Positions 8,884 through 18,001 of a stretch of DNA of 64,000 bases are shown here, one piece after another. The position numbers and the translations under genes were made by a program. Source of the DNA: Streptomyces exfoliatus (lineage in GTDB: Bacteria > Actinomycetota > Actinomycetes > Streptomycetales > Streptomycetaceae); the NCBI RefSeq assembly GCF_000725545.1, contig NZ_JNZP01000029.1:1-64000 (forward strand), read 5' to 3'. How positions within the stretch are numbered: the first letter of the stretch is position 1; every line of letters begins with the position of its first letter. The notes below the pieces were generated by a model, which was not told the DNA's origin, did no database searches, and saw nothing but the letters and a program-made list of their open reading frames with translations.

Positions 8884-9234
8884 TCAGGCAGGAGTGGAGA
8901 GACAGGGCCGTCCTAGCCACGCAGTAGCTGTCGCTGCTGCCTGGGGCTCTGAGGGAAAGGCGATTGCTTCATCGAATGGGACACGTACCAGGAGACAGTG
9001 GTGGAGCTGGCCGAGCATCCGGTTGAACAGGTGCCGCAGGGCCTGCATGTGCCAGTCCCCTCCTGCCCAGCGGCGCCGGTAGTGGGAGTCCGCGCCGCTT
9101 GAACCGCTGAGGGAGGCGAAGGCCCACAGGTGGCCGACGTGGTTGAGCCGGTTGTTCTTCACGAACCGGCGACCGACGTAGCGGCGTTTACGGGAGGCCC
9201 GCGTGATCGGGGCCGAGCCGGCGTACGCCTCTAG
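8884..9234 (-). pseudogene. IS110 transposase, C-terminal part
   Basis: Leftward coding sequence begins in mid-gene with EAYAGSAPITRASRKRR and runs through VKNNRLNHVGHLWAFASL and GDWHMQALRHLFNRMLGQLHH to a stop. This is the Transposase_20 (PF02371) half of an IS110-family transposase. The N-terminal half is at 11304-12220, same strand. The gene was split at a CTAG by the 2.06-kb segment between them. Confidence 0.85.
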
Positions 9235-9344
9235 GACTTGTCCGGCCGATCATGGTCCCGGCTATTGAGGCGTGGCGGGGGCTGCAGATCGGCAGTTCGT
9301 CGAGGGCATGGTCGGCCCACGATGTCGTATGCCAGGGTGGCGGT

Positions 9345-9929
9345 ATGGATTGGCAGTCTGAGAGCCCGGAACTCTGGGCGTTCCTGGAGTCCCTGCACCG
9401 CGGCGACATTCTGTCCGGCACCGTCGCGGCGATCGAACGGTTCGGGGTTTTCGTGGCCCTGGACGACGGGCCTGCCCATCCCACCCTGCCCGGTGTCGGG
9501 TTCATCGTCATCCCCGAACTGTCCTGGCGGCACATCGACGCTCCCACCGATGTCGTTCAGGTAGGCCAGCGGGTCTCGTGCGAGTTCCTCCAGTTCGACA
9601 CCTACAACCTGGAGGCCAGACTGTCCTTGAAGGCACTGGAGCCCGACCCGCTCCGGGCTTTCGCCGACCGCACAGCGGTGGGCCAGGAACTCCGCGGGAC
9701 GGTGGAGAAGACGGTTTCCATCGGCGTCTTTGTCGACCTCGGGGACGGGATCGTCGGGCTGGTCCCCTCCAGAGAAACCTACGGTCGGCCCGCGGTGAGT
9801 CCGGTGGAAGAATTCGAGGTCGGAGAGGAGATTGCCGTCGTCGTCACGGAAATCGAGCTGCCAGCCCGCCGGATCGTCCTTTCCCGACCGGAGTGTGACC
9901 GGCACGAAGGTGTCGTGCCGGTCACGTGA
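9345..9929 (+). CDS. S1-domain RNA-binding protein (copy A)
   Basis: A 194-residue protein with two S1 OB-fold repeats. The first, about residues 15-95, starts GDILSGTVAAIERFGVFVAL and ends with ARLSLKALEPDPL. The second, about 105-180, starts GQELRGTVEKTVSIGVFVDL and ends IVLSRPE. S1 repeats bind single-stranded RNA. The strand between them (SWRHIDAPTDVVQVGQRVSC) is conserved in copy B at 27159. The ATG was chosen over an upstream frame because it aligns with copy B. Such stand-alone double-S1 proteins are common in Streptomyces, but their role is not known to me. It lies in the segment inserted in the IS110 gene. Confidence 0.75.
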   Translation: MDWQSESPELWAFLESLHRGDILSGTVAAIERFGVFVALDDGPAHPTLPGVGFIVIPELSWRHIDAPTDVVQVGQRVSCEFLQFDTYNLEARLSLKALEPDPLRAFADRTAVGQELRGTVEKTVSIGVFVDLGDGIVGLVPSRETYGRPAVSPVEEFEVGEEIAVVVTEIELPARRIVLSRPECDRHEGVVPVT

Positions 9930-9949
9930 CGGCCGGCGTGTCCGAGCCG

Positions 9950-10812
9950 TTGATGTGGGCATGGGGCGGGATCACCGGCAGGTGACCGACGGGATTCTGC
10001 ACCGAGTGCGGACCGGGGTGCAGTGGCGTGACTGCCCGTACGATTCGGGCCGTGGAAGACCGTCTACGAATGCCATCGCCTGTGGTCGGCCGACGGCACC
10101 TGGGAACGTCTGCTCCAGCGGGTCCAGGCCGCGGCTGACGCCGCGGGCGAGATCGACTGGCAAATCTCGGTCGACTCCACCATCGTCCGTGCACATCAGC
10201 ATGCGGCCGGTGCCCGCACTGACCCGCCTCCGGCCCCGGGAGGAAAGGGGGCCACAGTGATGGAACACCAGGACGAGACGCCGCGGCAGAGTCTCGTCGC
10301 CCGCCTGGTGGAGGTGGTGCTGGAGGCGAGGGTCTGGGCCGCTCGCGCGGCGGGTTCACCAGCAAGCTCCATCTGAGCGCGGACGGCCGCTGCCGCCCGC
10401 TGTCCCTCATCGTCACTCCAGGTCAGCGGGCGGACTGCACCCCGTTCAAGCCGGTCCTGGAGAAGATTCGGGTGCCCAGATCTGGCCTGGGCAGGCCGCG
10501 CAAGAAGCCGGACAGCCTTGCGGCCGACAGGGCTTACAGCAACGGACCGATCCGTGAGTACCTGCGACGGCGGGGACTCCGCCACACCATCCCGGTGAAG
10601 ACCGACAGCCAGGCGGCCCGCTGCGCAAAGGCGCACGCGGTGGACGGCCGCCCGGCTTCGATGAGGACCGTTACAAGAAGCGCAACACCGTCGAGCGGGC
10701 AATCAACCGTCTGAAGCAGTCCCGAGCGGTCGCCACTCGCTACGACAAGCGCGGCTACGTCTTCCTCGGCACCGCCACCGCGGCAGCCGTCGCGATCTGG
10801 CTCCGAACATGA
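9950..10812 (+). pseudogene. IS5-type transposase relic 1
   Basis: Rightward DDE transposase remains in three frames. They read DHRQVTDGILHRVRTGVQWRDCP, cut here to its core, then a strand ending IDWQISVDSTIVRAHQHAAG with the first catalytic Asp. Next comes FTSKLHLSADGRCRPLS, then [19 protein letters not shown] with the second Asp, then [18 protein letters not shown] with the Glu region, ending near [15 protein letters not shown]. The N-terminal segment before DHRQ is missing and at least two frameshifts are present, so it cannot be active. Confidence 0.85.
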
Positions 10813-10816
10813 ACTC

Positions 10817-11251
10817 CTACGCAACCCAGCAGTAGACGCCCTGGCTCTGGCGCCGGGCACTGCTGATGAGAGCAGCCAGATCCCCCACGATCGCGTCCGC
10901 GATCTCCGCGCCGATGACCTCGCCGTCCTCCGCACGCAGCTGAGTCCACGAGGCGGCGAGGTCACTCAACCTAGAGTGCGTGGCGTCCGAGAGCGCAGCG
11001 GACAGGCGAGGCGAGATCGCGAAGACGACGCATCCGTCGTTGTCCTGGCCGGCGACGATGCGAGGCTCCCCGCCCTCGACGAGTTCCTCGAAGCTGCCGC
11101 CGACCAGAAGGCATTCCCACTCCAGCACGGCTTCTTCGGGATCGAAGTTGCCGAAGGAGAGCGACTCGAATACCCGTCCCGGCCCGGTCTGGAGGGCCAG
11201 GCTCGCTGACGTGTCGTCCGGCGCCACGAAAAACTTCACGATGTTGCTCAC
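10817..11251 (-). CDS. 144-aa protein of unknown function
   Basis: A 144-residue acidic soluble protein from a GTG start (VSNIVKFFVAPDDTSA). It continues with GRVFESLSFGNFDPEEAVLEW, cut here to SFGNFDPEEAVLEWE, then GGSFEELVEGGEP, and closes with a helix and QGVYCWVA. I recall similar short proteins in many Streptomyces genomes but know no function. No signal peptide or membrane segment is seen. The gene lies at the right end of the segment inserted in the IS110 transposase and converges on the dead IS5 transposase with a 4-base gap. The upstream part of the frame overlaps the inverted repeat, so a longer start is unlikely. Confidence 0.6.
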   Translation of the reverse strand: MSNIVKFFVAPDDTSASLALQTGPGRVFESLSFGNFDPEEAVLEWECLLVGGSFEELVEGGEPRIVAGQDNDGCVVFAISPRLSAALSDATHSRLSDLAASWTQLRAEDGEVIGAEIADAIVGDLAALISSARRQSQGVYCWVA

Positions 11252-11303
11252 CCGGGCATCATGCCCGACAGCCCGCATCCATGATCGGCCGGACAAACCC
11301 TAG

Positions 11304-12220
11304 CCCTCCAGCCGTGGCGAACCGGCTCCGATGATCTCGCCCAGAATGCGGGCACCGACCTGGGGGCCGATCCTGGGGAAGCTCAGCATGATCGCCGCGT
11401 CCGGGTGTGACCGAAAGGCATCCTCGGCGGCCCGCGCCAGGTCATCGACCGCCTCGCAGGCGGCGTCGAGCTGCAGGAGAAGGGCTCGTGCCTGCGTGCC
11501 CATGGCGTCTTCGACAAGGGGCAGCTGCCGAGGGGCTTCTTGACGGAAGAGCTGCTGGATTCGTTCCGCGTCCGCTTCGATGCCGCGGCGGCGGCCAGCT
11601 CGACGGAGCATGGCGGTCAGCTTCCACATCTGCAGCTTGGCGGCCAGGGCGGGTGTGGGCGCGACGGCGAGGACGCGGCGGGCATCGGGGCGGGTCAGGG
11701 TTCCCGGCTTGTCCCTGAACGCCTCGATCATCGCCGGGAAGCACTCCCTGAGCAGGGACCGTAGCTGATTGGCTACCTGCTGCCGGCTCCAGACCGCGTC
11801 CTGCTGTGCGCGGGCCAGGACGGCGACGTCCTGGGCCAGATCGGTATCGGCAGGCAGCGACCGGTGCATCGGCTCGTCAGTGCGGATGATGTTCGCCAGG
11901 ACCAGGGCGTCGCCTGGGTCCGACTTCTTGCGGCTGACTCCGTGCCGGTCGCGGTAGCGGGAGGCGGCCATCGGGTTGACCGCGTAGATCTTCCGGGGAC
12001 CCTGCCGCAGTGTGGCGACCAGCAGGCCGCGGCTGGTCTCGATGGCCCCCGGGATCGGAGCCTCCGCAGTGTCGCCGTGCTCGGCCAGGAGGTCGAGGAG
12101 CAGCCGGTAGCCGTCCAGGTCGTCGTTGATGCGGCACTTGGCCAGCAGCTTGCCGGTGTCATCGACGAGCGCGATGTCGTGGTGTCCGTCCGCCCAGTCG
12201 ATCCCGCAGAACACGTCCAT
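11304..12220 (-). pseudogene. IS110 transposase, N-terminal part
   Basis: The first ~305 residues of an IS110 (DEDD) transposase, starting at ATG with GGGGTGGGATAC upstream. The DEDD nuclease fold is seen in VFCGIDWADGHHDIALV (first Asp at residue 8), AIETSRG (Glu) and KKSDPGDALVLANI. It ends at FPRIGPQVGARILGEIIGAG plus a few residues, where the insertion interrupts it, and reads into a stop inside the flanking CTAG. Together with 8884-9234 the gene would be complete (about 420 residues). Confidence 0.85.
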
Positions 12221-13191
12221 GTATCCCACCCCTTCGCCGGTGCCGTTCTCAAAGGCGAGCACGCGGGGCCGCACGGCGCACTAATTCCAGGGCTCCAAGG
12301 CCCGCCACCTCATCAGCCGTGCGCGGCACCGCCGGACCGCACGGGCGCATGCCGTGTCCAGAGCTCGAAGCTCGTGAGGAGAAACCCGTCACCGTGCGGC
12401 AGCTCATCCATCGAGGATCCCGAACCCGACGAGCCCGTGCGGGCAGAACGTGCGAGGACCGGCCGGCGCCCAGCGCCACCAGTCTTTAATAAGACCTCGC
12501 ACGGTCGGAGGTGTCGTAGGGGTCACCACGGCACCGACCGGACCACACACGTCCTGCCCCGGGCTGGACAACCGCCCCGGGCCCCTCAGAGATCCAGAAC
12601 CTCTCATTACTAACGAATTAGAGGTGTCGGCACGCGGATCCGGCTTGCCCACGAGGCCTGACCAGAGGGAACGCTCTTGATCACGAAAGTGTGGGTCCCA
12701 CCTCCGGTGCAACCCCTATTGCACCTCTGCAGACAACGGTGGGGACACCCTTCGGTACAACACTCACCCAGGTCGAAGGAGAACGTCCGCCCGCCATGCG
12801 GCCACGCCAGAGTCAACCGGCGGCCACAGGACGGTGAGTCCGTGATCGCGTACGCCCCGAAGATGCACATCGTCCCCTCGAGCCACTGCTTGGCTCTGCG
12901 GGCACCCGAGAAACCCTTCAACTGGGCATCTTCACCAACCACCACGGAGGTAGCTCAGTGCGACCGAGTGATCACGAATAGCCCGAACAGGCCAATCTTC
13001 AGATCGGCATACCAAGCCACTGAAACCCAGAAGGAGTGCAGCCTCGCCTTGAAGAGAAGGCGCAGAGGGCGCCTTCAGAACCGCACAGAAGCGGTCGGCA
13101 TCAACCCCCGCGCACCCAGCCCGCCGCCTCCTTTTGTGCAGCTAACCGAGGCAGCGCCGCCGACGACAAGATCACTTTCGGCTTGATTCAA
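12221..13191. other. stretch without a clear gene
   Basis: Nothing is certain here. A leftward frame, 12610-12870, begins MCIFGAYAITDSPSCGRR behind GAGGGGACG and carries eight cysteines, but its second half uses rare codons. Rightward, a GGAGGT at 12946 precedes GTG at 12958, which stops after seven codons (MRPSDHE), perhaps the start of a lost gene. The 12599-12626 region has a hairpin around CCTCT/AGAGG. Confidence 0.3.
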
Positions 13192-13221
13192 GTGACGCAC
13201 TGTCAGCGGGCGCTCTACATT
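13192..13221 (+). promoter_or_regulatory. candidate promoter of Mrr-like operon
   Basis: GTGACG (13192-13197) and TACATT (13216-13221) are separated by 18 bases, about 50 bases before the start of the repeat membrane protein. This fits a housekeeping actinobacterial promoter moderately well. Confidence 0.4.
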
Positions 13222-13270
13222 GGTCGGTCGCGTGGGAGAGCGCGTCGTCGATCGGGGAGGGCTGTCGGTT

Positions 13271-13636
13271 TTGCCGTTCATCAAGGGGTATCTCAGGCGG
13301 GACGGGACATCGGTGCGGTCTCATTGGCGGGCGCCGGCGGGGACGAGCAAGCAGACAGCGCTGGCTATCGGGATCGTGGCGGCCGTGTTCGTGTTCGGGG
13401 CCTCGTCGGGCACTTCCGCCAGCGGTGCAGCGGGGACGGAGCGGTTACCCGCACCACGGCCAACCTCGGGGGTGGCCTATCCGATCAAGTTCCCCGGCTG
13501 GGACAGGCCGGCGCCTTCTCCGGCACCGACGGTCTCCTATCCGATCCGGTGGCCGGGGTGGGACAAGCCCGCTCCCCGTCCCCGGCCGACGGTCTCCTAC
13601 CCGATCAAGTGGGAGCGCGACGGGAGCGGGAGGTGA
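13271..13636 (+). CDS. membrane protein with Pro/Trp repeats
   Basis: A 121-residue protein from a TTG start with GGGAGGG nine bases upstream. A short basic N-terminus (LPFIKGYLRRDG) is followed by one membrane segment at about residues 31-46 (ALAIGIVAAVFVFGASSG). The C-terminal half has two full and one partial copy of a ~23-residue repeat: VAYPIKFPGWDRPAPSPAP, then VSYPIRWPGWDKPAPRPRP, then VSYPIKWERDG. I know no named domain of this form; the repeat region is probably exposed and disordered. Its stop overlaps the GTG of the nuclease gene by four bases (GTGA), so the two are translationally coupled and likely work together. Confidence 0.6.
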   Translation: MPFIKGYLRRDGTSVRSHWRAPAGTSKQTALAIGIVAAVFVFGASSGTSASGAAGTERLPAPRPTSGVAYPIKFPGWDRPAPSPAPTVSYPIRWPGWDKPAPRPRPTVSYPIKWERDGSGR

Positions 13637-14331
13637 GTCGGCGTCGGCCTGTGCGGCGTCGTACGAGCAGGCGGCGCTCGAGCAAGGCCTCGGGCAACGA
13701 GCAGCTGGTCCTGGTGGTCGGTGGTCTGGTGGTGGCGTGGATGCTGCTCATGGGCGTGGTGCGTTTCATGGCCGCCCATCCGTGGGTGCCGGTCCTCGTG
13801 GTGCTGCTTGTGGGCGGGGCCATGGCGAGCTGGATGGTCCAGCGGCAGCGTGCGGCACGGTGGGAACGAGTCAGGTCCCAGGGGCTGCGTTATGCGCTGG
13901 CGCAGCTGGACGCTTTGCATCACCGGCAGTTCGAGCACGCGGTGCGGGACCTGATGCGGCGCGATGGGTGCGCGGACGCGGTGCAGGTCGGTGGTGCCGG
14001 GGACAACGGCGCGGATGTGAAGGCGACCGACCCGTATGGGCGGCGTTGGGTGATTCAGTGCAAGCACCGTAAGGCCGGTCTGGCCGGCTCCGCGGTGGGT
14101 ACGCCGGATCTGCAGGTACTCAACGGCACCGGTCGGCCGGTACACAAGGGCGACGTCGTCGTCCTCGTCACCAACGGCAGGTTCTCCAAACCGGCACTCG
14201 AGTTCGCCCGCTCCCAGCGTCTGCATCTGGTCGACCGCACCGTCCTTGCCCAATGGGCCGGCGGCTCCAGACCCCTGTGGGAACTTCTGCAGGCCATCCC
14301 CCCGCCCCGCCGGCCCACCCCCCTGTCCTGA
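13633..14331 (+). CDS. membrane-anchored Mrr-like endonuclease
   Basis: A 232-residue protein with an Arg-rich N-terminus (residues 3-18), two membrane helices at about 25-44 and 51-69, a basic linker, and a PD-(D/E)xK nuclease domain of the Mrr_cat type (PF04471). Expected catalytic residues are present: E101 in RQFEHAVRDLMRRDG, D128 in GDNGADVKATD, and Q142-C-K144 in RRWVIQCKHRK. The rest, through DVVVLVTNGRFSKPAL, matches the Mrr fold. Mrr nucleases cut foreign or modified DNA. The membrane anchor with the domain on a cytoplasmic linker suggests action on incoming DNA at the membrane, which is inference. The GTG start overlaps the upstream gene's stop. Confidence 0.75.
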   Translation: MSRRRPVRRRTSRRRSSKASGNEQLVLVVGGLVVAWMLLMGVVRFMAAHPWVPVLVVLLVGGAMASWMVQRQRAARWERVRSQGLRYALAQLDALHHRQFEHAVRDLMRRDGCADAVQVGGAGDNGADVKATDPYGRRWVIQCKHRKAGLAGSAVGTPDLQVLNGTGRPVHKGDVVVLVTNGRFSKPALEFARSQRLHLVDRTVLAQWAGGSRPLWELLQAIPPPRRPTPLS

Positions 14332-14604
14332 CACGCGTCCCTATGCCACAACCCCTAGCCCCCGGACAGGCGACGCCAGAGGCTGTATCGGTAGGACTAC
14401 GGCCTCTTGACCCGTAAGTGGTCGAGGTGGCCGCGGCCATGCGATGCAAGGCGGTCAAGGGGTGCCCTCCTCAGATCCAGACGGGCGGACGGCTGCCGCG
14501 CGGGGCTGTCACGCGGGGTGCTGTCCCGCCGGGGCCGGCGGCGAGGTTTCGGGCTCTCGGCGCGGGTCAGCCCGCGTGACAGAGGGCGCGACAGGATCGT
14601 CGAA

Positions 14605-14829
14605 TCATCGCAGGGCCACGACCAGGGCGACGGTAGCGATGAGGGCGTCGGCCCAGGTGCCGCAGGCGGCCAGCGGCTTGGCCAGCCGCGGGTGGCGGTC
14701 GGTCAGGTAACCGATCGCGCCCAGGAACAGGATGTCGGTGATGACCAGGAGCAGGACAACGAGCAGGACAACGAGCAGGGCGAGCGTGGACACGGCAGGC
14801 GTGGCGGGCGGTGGGGCATCGGGCGTCAA
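14605..14829 (-). CDS. small two-helix membrane protein
   Basis: A 74-residue protein from a TTG start. After a short Pro/Ala segment it has one strong membrane helix (LALLVVLLVVLLLVITDILFL, given here as LVVLLLVITDILFL), a positively charged turn (TDRHPRLAKPL) and a second helix (ALIATVALVVAL) ending at the stop. This layout suggests an integral membrane hairpin. No family is recognised and the ribosome binding site is poor, so it may not be expressed. The sequence up to the TerB gene on its right and to the nuclease on its left shows nothing else convincing. Confidence 0.4.
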   Translation of the reverse strand: MTPDAPPPATPAVSTLALLVVLLVVLLLVITDILFLGAIGYLTDRHPRLAKPLAACGTWADALIATVALVVALR

Positions 14830-15048
14830 CGGGGGCGGTCTGCTCGCTGGAGAACGACCCCGTGCTCAACGAGCTGGGAGTACGGACCACTACCAACCCG
14901 ATCCAGCTCGCCCTGTGGGCCGGGTCAGGGCCCGTCATCTTCGCCACCTATGCCTCACTGGTCGACCGGCACGACCGGGACGACCCACAGGACCCGACGG
15001 GCCAGCGGAAGGTACATGGCCGCGCGTTTCTTCGCCGAGGTCAGCGGG

Positions 15049-15597
15049 TCAGATGCCGAACTCCGCCGCCGGCAGGCCAAGCGCAGCGCACGCCTCGCGG
15101 ATGATCTGCTCCTCGGCAGGCTCGATAAAGCCGTCCGCACCCGCGACCACGATGCCGGTCTGGATGACAGCCCGTGCCTCGGTCGGCTTCTTCGCCACCT
15201 TGACGACCTCCTGAAGCACCGCCGCCTTGCCCATGACGAAGCCAGCCGAGAGCTGGTCGACGTTCTTGTTGAAACGCTGGCGGAGCTGGTCGGCGGGGAA
15301 GTTCTGAAGGACGTCGTTGGTGAGGATGAGCGACTCGACGTACTGGCGCTCGGCCGGATCGACCCGTCCGTCAGCGGCGGCCACCAACGCGCACATGGCC
15401 ATGCTGGCGTCCCTAAAGGCGCCGCTCTTCAGCTCCGTCTTCAGCGACGTGAGCTGCGACTTCAGCGCGCTCACGAGTTCGGCCCTGGAACCGCCCCCGG
15501 ACCGTGCGCCGGACGGCCCATGGCCGCCGGAGCCGCCGCGCACCCCTTGGGCCTGCTGCAGACCTCTGGTCGCCTGGTCCTTGATCCGATCCCACAT
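15049..15597 (-). CDS. TerB-family tellurite-resistance-like protein
   Basis: A 182-residue cytoplasmic protein. It begins with a short helix (MWDRIKDQATRGLQQ) and a Gly/Ser linker, then a TerB/DjlA-like helical bundle from about residue 40: MAMCALVAAADGRVDPAERQ, shortened to VAAADGRVDPAE, and near the end IVVAGADGFIEPAEEQII, both with the acidic, metal-binding loop pattern of this family. TerB proteins are linked to tellurite resistance and membrane stress in ter operons. No other ter genes are here, so the role is a guess. A GTG two codons upstream has better spacing to GAGG and is an alternative start. Confidence 0.75.
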   Translation of the reverse strand: MWDRIKDQATRGLQQAQGVRGGSGGHGPSGARSGGGSRAELVSALKSQLTSLKTELKSGAFRDASMAMCALVAAADGRVDPAERQYVESLILTNDVLQNFPADQLRQRFNKNVDQLSAGFVMGKAAVLQEVVKVAKKPTEARAVIQTGIVVAGADGFIEPAEEQIIREACAALGLPAAEFGI

Positions 15598-16920
15598 CGC
15601 CACTCGTGCCACCTCAGCTTCTGCCACGTCGTCCCTCGTTGGACACGCATCATCGTGCACCACCCGGCTAACGCCTTCCACACACTCTGAAGTTCCACCA
15701 CCACGACTGACACAACGCCCTCAGCCCACATGCCACCCACCGCAGGCACAGGCCGGAACGGCGCAACGCGAAGACGACCGAGACGGAAGACCGGGCAGGA
15801 CCGGCGCCCCGCCGAGGAAGCCGAGCACCGCCAGGACGAGCCCGAGGCCCAGAACCACAGACCCGAAAAACAGCACCGGGGCGAGGACCAGACCGCACCG
15901 CACAGACGCCATCCGCCCTACCCCGGAAACGACACCACCCTTCACCGGCCGAACGACACCTGCCATGAGGAACCGCCCAGCACAGACAGCACCGCACCTC
16001 ACCGCCGCTCAAGATCGGCTAGGCGCTTACGCTCGGCCGCCTCACCTCGTAGTCCGCTCTCGTGGACGATTTCTGAGAGCTGCTCCACACGAGCCGCTCC
16101 GTGCTGTCGACCCGTTCGGACCCATGATGGGGATGGCCGCCACGAAGGTCGAACCGCAGCCGATCGAGGGCGTGTAGTCGTACCGGGGGACCCTGACCAA
16201 GGAGTACGTCTTCGCCCCGTCAAGTTCCTTGGTCCGTCGGATCGTGCTTGCTTCGGTCCTTCTCCTGGACCGCTCGGAACTCGACCCTCCCCCCTGAGCT
16301 GTGATCGTGAAGTGCGGAAGAGGGGCCTTTCCGATGTCGAGGTACTGGGGGGGACTGGGATTACGCCCGGAACGTTACTGCCGAGAGCTACGCGCGGCGC
16401 GTGTCGCAGGCCCACTTGTCGGCTTCAGGCTTCCAGGAGGCGGCGTCGGAGTGCTGTCGAGGAGGGCACTTGCACGATCCCGGACCACCGCTCAGCGCGA
16501 TCCTGGTCGGCGAGCGCCCCGTCCTCCGCATCACCGGTGATCCCCGGTGCCCAAGCACACTGGACGCTGACCTGCTCCGGCGGCACCTCAATGTCTGCGG
16601 CTGGGTCGGGGACACCCCGCGTGGACGACCACTGCGCCCTCGTCCACGCCCACGTCCACGTCCACGCCCACAACGGCGGGTACGACTCGCGGTCGTGTGC
16701 GGCAAGAGCGCGCCCACCGGCACCTCCAGCGTCACACATTCCACAGGCGGTTGGAGGGCACGCAGCGGGCCGCCCTTGGCGGCCCTGCGGGGCGAGAAGC
16801 TGCCCCCGATGCCTGGCGGGGAATCGGGGGGGCAGGAGTGCGATTGTGCGAGCAACCCGCCCAGGCCGCCCGGCCTCCGATCGGTGCATGGGATGGGCTG
16901 CGTGCGGAAAGCCGCCATGT
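15598..16920. other. gene-free stretch with hexamer repeats
   Basis: No gene is called in these 1.3 kb. A leftward frame inside 15721-16002 holds one hydrophobic segment (LVLAPVLFFGSVVLGLGL) and might be a small membrane protein, but the rest is unconvincing. The leftward frame ending at 15999 has a plausible C-terminal helix (VEQLSEIVHESGLRGEAAE) that looks like a gene remnant. At 16641-16671 five tandem GTCCAC/GCCCAC hexamers occur. Confidence 0.35.
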
Positions 16921-17961
16921 ATGACACGTACACCGAAACCGGAGCACGGCGGGGACCGCGAGCCCACTGGGAGCGGGACTGGCCGCGTAGGTCCCGATGA
17001 ATGGGTTGAGGAGCGGGCGCCGGATCGGCCGTCGCAGATGCCGAAGGGGTCGTGGATGGCGGTGCTGCGCGGCACACTGAAGGAGTTCAAAGACGACGAG
17101 CTGGCCGATCGGGCCGCTGCCCTGACCTACTACGGCGTGCTGGCGCTCTTCCCGGCCCTCCTGGTGCTGGTGTCGCTGCTGGGTATCGCCGGCGAGTCCG
17201 CGACCAAGCAGGTCTTGGACAACCTACAGAAGCTGACCCCCGGCTCCGCACGGGACGTGATCAGCAACGCGGTACAGCAGCTCCAGGGCAACAGCGGTGT
17301 CGGATCCCTGATGGCCCTCGTCGGCCTGGCGGTGGCGATCTGGTCCGCCTCGGGCTACGTGGCTGCGTTCATCCGTACCTCGAACGCTGTGTACGACATG
17401 CCCGAGGGCCGCCCGGTCTGGAAGGTATTGCCGCTGCGCCTGGCGCTGACGATCACGCTGATGGTCCTTGCGGTCGCCAGCGCCCTGATCGTGGTCTTCA
17501 GTGGCGGCCTGGCCCGGCAGGCGGGCGCCGCGCTCGGCGTGGGTGACACGGCGATGACGGTGTGGTCGATCGCCAAGTGGCCTGTCCTCGTCCTGCTCGT
17601 AACGATCATGATCGCGATTCTGTACTGGGCTGCCCCGAACGCCAAAGGCCGCGGATTCAAATGGATCACCCCCGGGAGTTTCCTGGCGCTGGTGATCTGG
17701 ATGGTCGCCTCGGCCGGCTTCGCCTTCTACGTCGCGCACTTCGGCTCGTACAACAAGACGTACGGCACTCTCACAGGCGTCATCATCTTCCTGATCTGGC
17801 TGTGGATCACGAACCTGGCGATCCTCCTGGGCCTGGAGTTCGACGCCGAGATGGTCCGACAGCGCGCCATCGCCGGCGGGCACCCCGAGGACGAGGAGCC
17901 CTACGTCGAGCCCCGGGACACTCGGAAGTGGAGTGATGAAGACCGCCGCCGCATGGAGTGA
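16921..17961 (+). CDS. YihY/BrkB-family inner membrane protein
   Basis: A 346-residue integral membrane protein (PF03631). The first ~50 residues are polar and end in PSQMPKGSWMAVLRGTLKEF. The family core follows: DRAAALTYYGVLALFPALLV, then WSASGYVAAFIRTSNAVYD, and six membrane helices in all. The signature C-terminal piece FGSYNKTYGTLTGVIIFLIW and WITNLAILLGLEFDAE are present and complete. The acidic tail ends DEDRRRME. YihY proteins are widespread; their transport role is unproven. The ATG gives the usual N-terminal length, with a modest GGAAAG upstream. Confidence 0.85.
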   Translation: MTRTPKPEHGGDREPTGSGTGRVGPDEWVEERAPDRPSQMPKGSWMAVLRGTLKEFKDDELADRAAALTYYGVLALFPALLVLVSLLGIAGESATKQVLDNLQKLTPGSARDVISNAVQQLQGNSGVGSLMALVGLAVAIWSASGYVAAFIRTSNAVYDMPEGRPVWKVLPLRLALTITLMVLAVASALIVVFSGGLARQAGAALGVGDTAMTVWSIAKWPVLVLLVTIMIAILYWAAPNAKGRGFKWITPGSFLALVIWMVASAGFAFYVAHFGSYNKTYGTLTGVIIFLIWLWITNLAILLGLEFDAEMVRQRAIAGGHPEDEEPYVEPRDTRKWSDEDRRRME

Positions 17962-18001
17962 GCCCTGTGTGGGGCGGCCGCGGGCGGGCAAGCCGCGAAG
18001 C

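Larger units (their letters stand above)
9235..11299. mobile_element. 2.06-kb segment inserted in IS110 gene
   Basis: The segment ends in inverted repeats: TTGTCCGGCCGATCATGG at 9238-9255 and its exact reverse complement at 11279-11296, with weaker matching outside and inside. CTAG flanks both ends (9231-9234 and 11300-11303), fitting a 4-base target duplication of the IS5 type. Inside are an S1-domain gene, a dead IS5-type transposase and a 144-aa gene. Rejoining the IS110 halves at one CTAG leaves the frame off by one base, so the exact target or a later mutation is uncertain. Confidence 0.6.

Noticed and set aside
12943..12965. tRNA start-like GGAGGTAGCTCAGT
   Set aside because: No acceptor, anticodon or T-arm pairing follows. 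It is better explained as a ribosome binding site before a GTG.
16600..16700. His-rich VHAHVHVHAH peptide
   Set aside because: It is produced by the GTCCAC hexamer repeats in a frame with no start or domain nearby.
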